Shown: in pieces, positions 21,540-32,228 of the stretch
Layout of the letters: each line of letters begins with the position of its first letter
Numbering within the stretch: the first letter of the stretch is position 1
Assembly: GCA_019914945.1 (NCBI GenBank)
Contig: CM034105.1
Location: 10,912,001 to 10,976,000, forward strand
Length of the DNA stretch: 64,000 bases
Reading direction: 5' to 3'
From: Typha latifolia
Lineage: Eukaryota > Streptophyta > Magnoliopsida > Poales > Typhaceae
The notes under the pieces: generated by a model
What the model saw: the letters and a program-made list of their open reading frames with translations, nothing else
Databases searched by the model: none
What the model was told of the DNA's origin: nothing
Made by a program: the position numbers and the translations under genes

Positions 21540-22250
21540 AATCTCTCTAGAATTTGCTTAATATATTTCTTTTGTGATAGCCACAACTTTTTATTTTTCT
21601 ATCACGTTTAATTTTCATGCACAGATTTTTTGTTGGTCCCAAATCTTTCATGTCAAAGAATTTACTCAAATCTTTTTTCAATTTCTTGATCTTCTCTATA
21701 TCATTGCCAACTAGAAGCATATCATCTACATAGAGCAAAATAATGATAAAATTATCATCCGCAAACCTCTTGACATAAGCATAATGATTCACATTTAATT
21801 TTTTATATTTGTGGCTCATTATAAAATCATCAAACTTCTAATACCATTGTCGAGGTGCTTGCTTCAATTTATACAAACTCTTCTTTAGCTTGAAAACCAA
21901 GTTTACTTTGCCCTTGTGAACAAAACCTTGGGGTTGCTTCATGTAGATCTTCTCTTTCAAATCACTATGAAGGAAAGTGATTATGACATCTAATTTCTCC
22001 AATTCTAAGTTTAGGCATGTAACAAGACTTAAAATAATCTGGATAGAAAATATTTTAACAACCGGTGAAAATGCTTCATCAAAATCAATACATTTCGTTG
22101 CTCAAAGCCTTTGACAACTAGTCATGTCTTGTACTTGACTTGATTATCACCAATCACCATCATTCATTAATCAGAACACCCATTTATTTAAAGTTTTTCA
22201 GCCCTTTGGTAGCTTCACTAAATCATGTCTCATTTTTATGTATAGAATCG
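21540..22250 (-). pseudogene. Ty1/copia reverse transcriptase remnant
   Basis: The frame at 21819-21547 has the catalytic block L-L-Y-V-D-D-M-L-L-V-G, followed by L-S-K-F-F-D-M-K-D-L-G-P, the signature of copia reverse transcriptase. Upstream pieces (22200-21850) include the V-F-K-L-K-K-S-L-Y-type segment in broken frames. The two aspartates of Y-V-D-D are intact, but the protein is not. Confidence 0.85.
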
Positions 22251-22874
22251 ACCTCCTCTTGCATAGCCCTTTGTTATTTGTTCTTTTGTTCATACATCAT
22301 TGTTTCTTGAATTATTTTCGGCTCTCCGACATCATTAAGCATCATATACTCGTTAGAAGAGTATTTCTTGATGGTTGTGAGACCCTTATAAATCTTCTAA
22401 CTTGTGATACTAGTGGAAGTTGATCTTAAAAAGGTTACTCATGTGTAGGTTCTCCTTCTTGTTAATCTTCAAGAAGACTTTCACTAAACATTTCATGTTC
22501 ATCTTTTTGAACATTTTCCCCTTCATCATAAATCACCGAAGGAGAAATAGGCATTAAATTAACAAGTTCACATTCACTAGCTTGTGGCTTCTCAACTTTG
22601 TCAACATTTCCAATAGTTTCATCTTCAAAGAACATGACATCTTAGCTTCTAACTAGAATCTTACTTTTTGAATCCCAAAGTTGATAACCAAACTCTTCAC
22701 CTTCATAATCCAAGAAGATACATGGCTTTGACCTGTCATCTAAGTTTACTTCTTTGACCCTTTGGAAAGTTTACCCAAATACTTTCAAGTGCTTGAAAGA
22801 GGCATCTTTATCGGTCCACACCTTTTTTGGATAATCACCATTCAAAGGCTTCAAACAAGACAAGTTTATCAAAT

Positions 22875-23974
22875 TGTTACGATCATAGTTCAGGGCGTCC
22901 GTAAAATGTATCGAATTCAACTATCGGATATTGGGATATGGTGGATGAGTGGCTAAATAGAGGATGATTATGGAGGATTAGGGATGAATGGTGGAGATAG
23001 AATGGCTATAGATGGTATATGAAATCTGATGGAAGGGGATAGGGAAGATATTGAAGGATAGTTAAGGAAATCTAAGAAAGAATTTGAAATAGATGGAGAT
23101 TGAGATCTGATTTGGATCTCAATATAGTTGTACCTTTCAGGCTGATTTACCGATGATCCGACCATTGGATACTTATCAAATTTGGACGGAAGATAGATCT
23201 CTAAGTTAGATTTCTAAAAAGGGATTGTGGTTCTAAGGCGATATATCGATTTCTAGATATCAAGGTTTTATTGAATACTGTGCTGGACCGAAACAAATCT
23301 AAAGGTGGATATTTCAAGATAAATTCTGATCAATCTAACCGTCCAAAAAGATCTGATATTCTGATAAGTTATTCCCCTAGAAGTCAGGAATCTAACTCAA
23401 TCCAAATTAGGTCGATTGGATAAGTAGATCAAGAGTTATTATGCAAATACTGACTAAAAGTTAGATGGTTGCAAGATGAACGTGAAAGGTGGAACATAAG
23501 GATCGATGGGATGGAGATCGTTGATAGATGGTGGAAGGCCTATGAGCATGGGGAAGACCTTAGAGGGTGGAAGAGGTGAATGAGATAGTGTGGGCTAGAT
23601 CGGGGTGCGACACAAGGCAGAGAAGATGGGGGAGGAGGGAGTTGGCTCTTAGGGTCGAGAGGGAACGACTAGTCGAATACGGGGGAGAGGGACATAACCA
23701 TGATAAGTCAAGTCAAGTCCTAGACTGAAAGAAAGGGGAGAAGTTTTATAATAATTTATCCATGATGTATACAAATGAAGACCATCTCTCATATTTATAG
23801 GAGAGAGATACAAGTGAGTGAAGCCTATTACCCAATGTGGAACTAAACTAAAGCAAATGCAATAAGAAAATAGAGTGGATAACTGCATTGAGCCTAGCCC
23901 AATACTCTTTGAGTGGACCAACTTGGCCTATGGCCCATCCTCTAGATCATCCCAGCTCAACCTAGATCATAACA
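22875..23974. repeat. Solo LTR, 1,100 bp, with perfect 5-bp target duplication
   Basis: It starts TGTTACGATCAT and ends GATCATAACA, so it has TG...CA ends within a longer inverted match. CAAAT flanks both sides (22870-22874 and 23975-23979). Removing it rejoins the copia integrase frame (A-C-Y-L then I-N-L). It holds no coding domain. The family and strand are not determined. Confidence 0.88.
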
Positions 23975-24439
23975 CAAATAGCATGCGATCTGTATTGCCT
24001 CCCTCCAAAATGATCTTGACAACTTAGCATGTGACAACATACACCCCACTTTTTTGCAAATAGTGTGATTGATCTACTCCGCCACACCATTATGCTAAGG
24101 ATTGTCGCTTTCCGTCTTCTCACATTGGATACTATGCTCTTTGTAATAGCTTTCAAATGGACCTCTATATTCTCCACCATTCATTATTGCCCATCTTCAC
24201 AAATCCAAAGTCTCTCATCTTGTAAGAAGTGAAGAAATCCAACCCAAGGGTAGCATGGCATGAGGAGCCACTATCAATAATTCAATCCAAGTCTTAGTTT
24301 GCAATGGAAACACAAGTTTTGTCACAAGTGAATAATATCATCAATTCTTCATCTGAAACCGCGATGGTATCATTATCCTTTTGTTTGCCTTCACTTTTCT
24401 TTTTATTATTCTTTCTTGGAAACTTGCAATCTCTCTTCA

Positions 24440-25150
24440 TAAGACCAGGTCTACCACAATTGTAATAATATATACATTTTCTTGACTTGGATCTACCTTT
24501 GGATTTATCACGGTTATGAGAAAAATAAATTTTACTTATTCCTCTATTTTCTGAAACAAGAACCTATGAGTGTGAAGAATTTGTATTTTTCTTTCTTGTC
24601 TCATTCTCAAGCAAATTAGCCTTCACCATGTTCATTTTCACTACTCTGTTCAATGTCATTTTTGTGAGAGTAAGCACTAACGTTTCATAACTTTTCGAAA
24701 GAGACCTTAAGAGTAAAGTGATTAGAATTCATCATCTAATACCATCTTCATTGTTGCAAGCTCATTAACTAAATTTTGCATTTCATTTAAGTGATCTGCC
24801 ATTGGTGTGCCCTCCTTATACTTTAGATTAACAAAACTTTCTAACATAGAGTTTGTTATTAACATGTTTCCTCTTATATAAGTCTTTAAGTTTCTTTCAT
24901 AATATGTTAGCCGATGTCTCATTCTCCACATTATGGTAGACATTATCCTCCAACTATTGTCGAATGAAACTAACACATTGACGGTTCAAGAACTTTCATT
25001 TGTCTCCCGACATATCATTTGGCTTAGCATCATCACCTTCTAATATAGCATGCATTTCTTTGCAATAAAGCAAGTCTGGCATCTTGCCATTCCATGTCTT
25101 TTAATTGATACTATTTAAGCTCATCATTCTACTTATATTCACTTTCATAG
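24440..25150 (-). pseudogene. Ty1/copia gag remnant
   Basis: The frame at 24976-24722 carries a gag (UBN2-type) pattern: L-K-Y-K-E-G-T-P-M-A-D-H-L-N-E-M. The nucleic-acid knuckle at 24440-24470 reads Y-Y-N-C-G-R-P-G-L-M-K-R-D-C. The first cysteine (now Y) and the histidine (now L) are lost compared with the C-x2-C-x4-H-x4-C rule. Confidence 0.75.
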
Positions 25151-25184
25151 CTTTTTAAAAAATTTTGTCAAACATACCAACCAA

Positions 25185-25199
25185 GACTCTAATATCACT
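25185..25199 (-). other. Decayed primer-binding site
   Basis: Directly after the LTR end on the minus strand, TGATATTAGAGTC matches the initiator-methionine tRNA complement TGGTATCAGAGCC except for G-to-A and C-to-T changes. This supports the strand of the element and its age. Confidence 0.6.
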
Positions 25200-25767
25200 T
25201 GTTAGAAAGGAGCTCTCTTTCTCACCTAAGAGATATATCACAATAAACGATATAACAATAATAACAATTAATAAAGATATACAATTTAATGATACCAAGC
25301 ACCAAAGAAAGCTAAAACACCAAATTTACATAGAAAACCTTTCTCAAAGAGAAAATTCAGAGGATATGAAACGGAATCCACTATCAAAAAAATTGGTACA
25401 AAGAAAATCACCATAATAAGTCTCTTAAGATCACAAGAATGTCATACATAAAAAAACTAATAACTCTAGCTTCAAATTTTAAAGTTTAGAAAACACCTCC
25501 AATAGAGAAACCCAAACATTCTTAAAGTAAAACCACCCTTGTTATGAAGAAGAAAATTCTTGTATCTTAATCCTAACCAAAAAATTCTCTAGTTGCAAAC
25601 ACTTATTGTATGTAGAGAAACCTTGCTCTCTTGTCTTTTTTCTTCTTCTATTTTCACTCAAATGGTACTGAAGCAAAACTATCATAAATAAAAGTCTAAC
25701 TCAATCACTTATTAGCCAAGTAAGTCACCTCATGAGGCTAATTCAAACAAACTTAGTTAACTGAAAC
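25200..25767 (-). repeat. Copia 5' LTR
   Basis: It begins TGTTAGAAAGG on the plus strand at the primer site. Its last ~90 bp (CACTTATTAGCCAAGTAAG, then CACCTCATGAGGCT) are repeated at 20700-20760, before the polypurine tract. The outer edge near 25767 is approximate. Confidence 0.65.
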
Positions 25768-26051
25768 CCAAGATTATTAACTAAATAAACTTCAACCGAG
25801 AGTATAGTGTCATGAAAGTCAATATTAGGAAGCCAAAAATCATCTTAATAAATAGGTGACATTGCAAACTAGCCAGCATACACCTTTTCCAAAGATTATT
25901 TCTAGCGTGTAGCAAAGAAGTCTAGGGCTGCCCTAGAACGTTTAGTGGCAGTCCAGTAAGATCATTTAGATAAATATTTAGCTTAAATACACGTAGATCA
26001 ATCTCCAAGCTGACTTTGTAGCCAAAGCAAGATTTATAAAGTTTTGACTTT

Positions 26052-26900
26052 CTAATGCAAAACCCACCACAACCCCAAAGGCATGCAGTCCCAGCTCCTT
26101 AGATAAATATGTTGATTTTCATCAATAAATCCCCACCAAAAGTCTCCCACGATGTTGCTAAAATTGGAGAGGAGGCTTTTGGAGAATAAAATGGAAGACA
26201 TAAAATAAACATGAATAAAGAGAGCATGGAATTGATAAGTAATAGGCAATTTGCATGATAGAGATTCTAAGCTTTCCAACCTGCAAGTCTAGCCTTGAAT
26301 TTATCCACTATAAGCTAAATATGGCCTTCCTAGTATGGGGAACAAGCACTAAGTTCCCAAGATATTTGTTATTATCCTTTAGGAACTTAACCTTGTTGCG
26401 ACAAGCCAAGCTTGAATTGTTGCTAAATTGAATAGCAAACTTCTCATAATTGATTGCTTGGCCAAAAATAAGACAGTATTTGTTGAAGAAAATTCTCATG
26501 TTTGTGGCATCCTTGATCAAATCTTTGACTGAAAAGAAGCAAGTCATCTACTAATTGCAAATGGGTGAAGGGAGGTGCATCTCTGGCTATTTTGAGCTCA
26601 CTAAGCCTCTTTTTTTATATATATCATTGTCAGAAAGCATAGAAAGTATGTTAATCCCTAGAATTAAGGGATAGGGTGAGAGAGGACAACCCTTGCGAAG
26701 ATCTCTAGAAGGCTTAAAATATCCATTTGCATGACCAATTATATTAGCTGTAAGGATAGTTTTTGAGATACAAGTATGGATAAGATTAATGAAAGCATCT
26801 GAAAACCTATAGAGCTTCAAATAATACCCTATAAATCCTCACTCCATGCAATCAAAAGCTTTGGAGAGATCAAACTTTAACATAAAAACATCTATCGTGA
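26052..26900 (-). pseudogene. LINE reverse transcriptase fragment
   Basis: Minus-strand frames give an L1-type reverse transcriptase. R-D-L-R-K-G-C-P-L-S-P-Y is the R-x-G-x-P-x-S-P block at about 26700. L-V-D-D-L-L-L-F-S, a variant of the F-A-D-D-x active site, is at about 26550. K-Y-L-G-N-L-V-L-V is at about 26360. A reverse-transcriptase zinc-binding-type region with F-W-W-G-F-I-D-E-N-Q follows at 26150. Frames are broken between blocks. Confidence 0.8.
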
Positions 26901-27499
26901 GTTTTGAGGTAGTGAAGTCTCAAATGAACTGGGACTTGGAGAAAAATCATGGTGGTCTTGGGTTTCATCTAACATATATTATCTTCACACAAAATTGATG
27001 GCAGTTATAAAGTCCTCAGCCTAATAAATTGTTTATGTGAAATGTAAGATGTTTTCAGTAAATGCCAGAGAAACCAAACTCACATCTAAGGAAGGAGAGA
27101 TGTAGAATTCTTATTGACTCCATCTCGCAAAAGCCACTCAGCTCATGAAAGGAAAGGTATGAATGGACAAAAAAAAAAGGAAGGTAAAACATTTCCCCCA
27201 TTATTAATACTACAATTAATAATAGAAATTAAGATGCTTTTTATAAGGAATATGGATGCATGGAGGGAAGCATAGTAAATCAAATTTTAAATGCAGAGTA
27301 GTTTAATGGTTCCGTAGAATAAGTTCAATATTAGTATAGCTATGCATATTCTTGTTAAGTTATTCATGTGTTTCTTTGTAAACTGATATAGTATATAATG
27401 CCTTTTATAATAGATAGATGAGGGAGATGAGAGGAAGTCCCATATCTCGCAGTAACCACCTAAGCCCACAGCTTATCACTACCATTTAAGACATGCAAA

Positions 27500-27862
27500 A
27501 TATTTTAGCCAGTAAAGAGTAACGCATGGAATGCAGGTCTCTAATAGCTAGGCCTCCATCACATTTAGATTTAGTGACTTTATCTCGGCTGATAAGGTGT
27601 AGACCTTTATTAGAGTCACCTTTTTTCTACAGGAATTTACGCGAGATCTCAGTAATGCGATCAACAACCGCTAGTAGCGTCCAAGTGTAAGCCAGGAGGT
27701 GAACAGGTATAGAATTAAGAACAGAATTAATAAGCACAACTCTCCCTGCCTAAGTCTATTTCTCTTCCACCCCGAGAGTTTGGAATCAACTTGAGCGAGA
27801 AAACTTTCATCATCTTTAATAGTTAGGCGATTAGGCGAAAGAGTGAATTGAGACTTAGGCAT
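27500..27862 (-). pseudogene. Second LINE fragment, C-terminal reverse transcriptase region
   Basis: The frame with L-S-P-N-R-L-T-I-K-D-D, then V-D-S-K-L-S-G-W-K, matches the L-S-x-x-R-L-x-x-x-D...I-x-x-W segment that follows the catalytic site in plant LINEs. Because it lies 5' of a more N-terminal block (26700) on the same strand, it belongs to a different LINE copy or to a rearranged one. Confidence 0.6.
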
Positions 27863-28487
27863 ATGATAGATTATAATAACATATAGCCCAAAATTGTTAG
27901 CACTTGGTTATAATTATTACTAAACTAACTAGGAAGGAGCAGAGAAATTACATATAAGGAGTTGTCCAGCAACATGAGACTTCACTTCAATTAATAAGAA
28001 AATCAATGATGCTGGATAAAAAAAGTTATAAAAAAAATAAATCATTGAATGCATAAGAGCTAGTACCATGTGATATATTAAAGAGAAAGTCATGTTTTCT
28101 TTCCTGGAGGGAAGGATAGATGTCTTTAACACCAACATTCTAGATTAGAGTTTCGAAAAAATCAACAAGAACTTCACAACCTTCCAACTTAAAAATGAAG
28201 ATCAAAGAGGAAACGCCTAAGACTATTTAAAATTCTACTATCACCATTTACATCGTGCTAATAATTGTTTAGCATTGTGCTTACTCATGGAAACATTAAA
28301 GGCAAGACCAAGAAAGATTCAACAAATGTCTGACTAGGATCCACGACACACGGGTCCCAAAAGAACAAGCATGTAAGCGTTGTCGATTATCTGGCTGACA
28401 TTATCCTGTAAAGGATCAGACTATCAAATGCATAAGAGAGAGGACAAAATAACAAAATATTTACAACAGACCCGATTTTCTCAAGTC

Positions 28488-30705
28488 TCAACCTCTGGTT
28501 CTCATGATTGTAATGTTGCCCTTTCGACCTTTTGTGTGGATTCTTGTTTTGACGACCACCGGCTTACCAGAGAAAGCTGAAGGGGGATATGGAACTGATT
28601 CCTCATCCTTTTTATGCCTTACTTTTGATTCTGATGGGGCATGAATTCGCTGATTTATATCCTTCAAAGTCACATCCCCATGAACTCCGCATGGTTTAAT
28701 CAGGTCAAAAGGGTAGGCAACTGAAGTTAACTTTGTTGGCGCTTCATTAAAAGATTTCCTACCTAAAAGATGGAAGAAAGTGTTTATTTAGACTTCAGTA
28801 AAGAGGAAAATTGGAGAGGACTATGTGAAAGGCAATCAAAATTACAAAAACAATAGACAGTTGTAAAGATAAACTCTGTTTGAGATGTACCCTTGGAAAC
28901 TCTAAAACAAGCCGGAGCAGGTGTCTTTTGCACTACAACAGCTTCCACCTCAGATGGGATGTTACAGAACTCTAAATAGACAGACTATGGATCAAAAACT
29001 ATGCGCTGTAAAGTTTAAAGCCAAATGCTCGGTACTATAGAAATAAGCTATAATAGGTGATGAGGAATTTAATTCACAAAGAGTCGTGACTTACCAGAAA
29101 CATCAATTTGGTCCATGGAAGAAGGATTGTTCCTGCAGTAAATTAACCACATGAAAACATTCAGGATGAGTAACTAGGAGACCAAAGCAAATAGAACAGA
29201 AAATAGTTCTAAGAAAGAACACCAACATCTCTTCAGAGCTACAATGAGTCTTGTTTTCATTTAAGCAATCCACTAACCATCCTTCTGATGATTGATCCAA
29301 ACCATCATAATTTAAGGCACAGTTATCATCTGAAATGAACCTTAAGAGTCAATAGATAGAGAGACCATTGCAGTAATTCGATTCTATAAATATAAAGAAG
29401 ACCAACCTGAAAATCCCAAACTCCATTCTGAATTCCACTGTAAACTTTCGGAAAGTCCTTCCATCGTTGAAAACTTTGTCACCTGAAAAAGGACAAGAAC
29501 AGAAACGGTACAAAAACCCTGAGGCAAACAAAAACTATCCTTTCTCCACATATATATAAGGAGATAACTCACTTAGTCCATCTGAATTAGCCGAGATTAA
29601 AGTAAGAGGGAAGATAATTAATTGGTTCATTGAAAATGGCAACCTCATAACTCTCAGAAGTAAAGTGAAGCACTCGTCGTCTTTTAAATTGTGAAGCCTC
29701 TCTACATTCCTCCAACTCCTTGCTGTTGATCTCTGCACTCATCTTTCCCAAGTTACTCAAGCAATCAATCAATTAAGACTAGCCATGTATTAAGGGGAAA
29801 ACAAGAAAACCATACCTCCTATATCAGAGACCTGGTAACTTGGATATGCACAATCCTTTGTCGGGGTCTGTTCCTCCAGCATGTAGAAGAGATCATCTAC
29901 ATTTTGATTTGCTTCATCCCACAAGCAATGAGATATATCTGCAGAAGTAAGAAAAACTATAAGATGCAATATGCATGCATTCAAAAAGGATTTTAAGGAG
30001 GATGGTTAAAGCAGCAAACCATTGAGTGAATCTCTCTGCAAATTATACTCCTCTCCTCCTGATTCCCACATCTCACTTTTACAGGTCCCAGATTGTGACA
30101 ATAACAGTAGCACAAAGAAAGTCAAAGGGAGTATGACAAGAAGGAAGCATTACCAAAAGAATCGAAAATAAGCAGAATTCAAGGAAATCAATTGCAAAGA
30201 AGAAAATAAAATTGTAATTTAAATTGAATTATTTGATAGCCCAACATGATAACAACAAGATATTTAACTTGACGGTCATTGACAAGCTTAGAACTAGGAA
30301 AGTATCAAAGCTTTAGAGGACATATCATCATGCAGAAAGAGTCACCACTAGCATTGTCAAAAGTAACAGTGACCAATTAGCAACTAAGATCGAATTGAAG
30401 AACAATAAGCACATTTTCATCAAGTAAAAATTTTAAACAAATTGAGATAAAAATGCACTCTAGCAAGAAAACCCAAGGAAGAAGAAGTGATAAAAATACC
30501 AAAAATCGAAAAGTAAAAACCTTTCGAATAGGAATATGAAAACCCCATCAAATCACAGCCAACATAATTCGTAAATCATTCAAAAAATCCCTCCTTTCCT
30601 TCATTTATTCTCAATTAATCTCAAAAAAACGAAACCCAAGAAAAAAATTGATGAAATGTGAGAAGGAACCCACTTGAGCTTGCGATTGTTACCATCAAAA
30701 TCCAT
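28488..30705 (-). CDS. XRI1: XRI1-like (X-ray induced transcript 1) protein
   Basis: XRI1 in Arabidopsis is a nuclear protein needed in meiosis and pollen development, and its transcript rises after X-rays. Predicted exons: 30705-30674, 30075-30020, 29938-29816, 29732-29644 (3' end uncertain), 29482-29407, 29329-29227, 29132-29095, 28971-28891, 28762-28488, giving 290 residues; Arabidopsis XRI1 is about 300. Visible family blocks: C-L-W-D-E-A-N-Q-N-V-D-D-L; K-R-R-R-V-L-H-F, a basic patch; L-Q-W-N-S-E-W-S; D-Q-S-S-E-G-W-L; and the conserved C-terminal region V-T-L-K-D-I-N-Q-R-I, then P-S-A-F-S-G-K-P-V-V and I-T-I-M-R-T-R-G. Exon 1 encodes only about 10 residues. Exon 4 runs into a stop at 29589 unless a weak donor (GAG|GTTGCC) is used. 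Identity rests on motif recall and not on an alignment. Confidence 0.82.
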
Positions 30706-30794
30706 TCCCTCCTCTACTTCTGAATCCTTCAAAACCGCAATGCTTCCAATCCAAAAGGCATTTCATATAAGAAACAAAGACAACAATAAATTAT

Positions 30795-30819
30795 CGAGAG
30801 AGAGAGAGAGAGAGAGAGG
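30795..30819. repeat. (GA)n microsatellite in XRI1 leader region
   Basis: An uninterrupted GA run about 90-115 bp upstream of the XRI1 start codon, probably in the 5' UTR or core promoter. On the transcribed strand it is a CT run, common near plant transcription starts. Confidence 0.8.
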
Positions 30820-31162
30820 AAGTTATGTGCTTCGTCTGCACACAATTACTATTTGACAGCGACCACGGATAAAAGGTAGTAATAATTAATTACAAAAGGT
30901 CGGATTAATATAATAATTAATTATTCCTTAATTGGAAGGATGGGAAACGGGGACAGAATTCCCTCGATTAGGTGATTTGGATTAAAAATATTTGCTTATT
31001 GCAGTCCCAATGCAAGCTTGCTACTTAGATGCGGAAGGTGGGGCAATCGAATCGAACCGAATCGGATCGGATCTACATTGAATCCGTTTGTGGAGTCCCA
31101 CAGCATGCTTCCGCATACAAGTATTTATGCGCGGGTAGGGCAGTTAATATGAAGGGAGTTGT

Positions 31163-31539
31163 CACGTGTCCTATCTGACCTGGCTCGTGAACTATCCGAC
31201 CAAGTGGCTTAATAATAAATTCCTGGGAATAGGAGCAATTAAGATTATTAGATCGGCATAGATTGGAGTTTTTTTGAGTGGGTCTAAGCCTACGCAGCAA
31301 ATAATATAATTAAGTAGGTGAGTTATAAATTTATTTTAATATCTTATTACTTGAATTTTGATTCACGTAGTAAGATGTTGCTGATTGTGTTAGCAATTTT
31401 TATTTAATATAATTATTAATTTTTTAAATTTTTGAGCGATTTTAAGGACGCATGGATAGAACAATAATACCGGTGAATAAATTGGTTAATGATTCAGCGA
31501 TCTCAATAGGTCCCAAAAGATTGTTCATGAAGTCACGTG
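31163..31539. promoter_or_regulatory. Two G-box (CACGTG) sites upstream of XRI1
   Basis: CACGTG occurs at 31163-31168 (GTCACGTGTC) and 31534-31539 (GTCACGTGAC), about 460 and 830 bp upstream of the XRI1 start. G-boxes bind bZIP and bHLH factors. Any function here is inferred from the motif alone. Confidence 0.35.
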
Positions 31540-32228
31540 ACACGCGTGACTCTAATAAATGTATATATGAGGTTGCACTCGGGACATCATGGAGCCAAAG
31601 ATTTGAATCAGTTAAAATCCCACAATATTAATTGACTCAAACCGATCAATTTTAGAAAAGCCCTAAATACCCTATTTCTTTAATTGCTGTTTCAAAAGAG
31701 TTGGAAGAATAAAAGATTAATTTATTCTATTACTTTAAAAAAATTGTGACAATGTAAAATAATATGGTGGGTCGACTAAGATTAAAAACCAACTAGAATA
31801 TGGTAGTATATATTACCAAATTACCGACTGAAACAAAATTATCCATGGAAGGGAAGGAGTAATATACCAGTACCACTCATTTTGCAGTGTAGCTTCGTTC
31901 AAAATGTCCCAGAAGGGAATAAAGGAACCAATTTGAATCATATGTGTAAAGAGCTACTAATATAGGTGGAATGGAGGAAACCTATAAAGAACCAACTTGA
32001 AAGAGTAGAAGTCTTATCAGATGCTCAAACAAAAATAACCAGACTATAACCAAACAAACAAGTTAATAGCATCAGAAAGAGTTCCAACATTTAAATAAGT
32101 CAAGCATTACAAGCTTCCAAAACATTTTTTCTAGGATAATTATCAAAATCCAATTCTCAGGTCCTCTGGCTGCTACCCACTTTACAGGATTCTTAATTTG
32201 TTAGGATTGATAGAAGTAAAAAATATTA

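Larger units (their letters stand above)
20690..25767 (-). mobile_element. Ty1/copia element interrupted by a solo LTR
   Basis: On the minus strand: 5' LTR (25767-25200), a decayed primer-binding site, gag with a damaged zinc knuckle, integrase (about 24300-23980 and 22870-22700), reverse transcriptase (about 22250-21540), RNase H (about 21540-20950), a polypurine tract (GGTCTAGAGGGGGAGATTG at 20775-20793) and a short 3' LTR remnant. Most of the 3' LTR is missing. Stops are spread through all domains. Its integrase gene is split by the 22875-23974 insertion. Confidence 0.8.
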
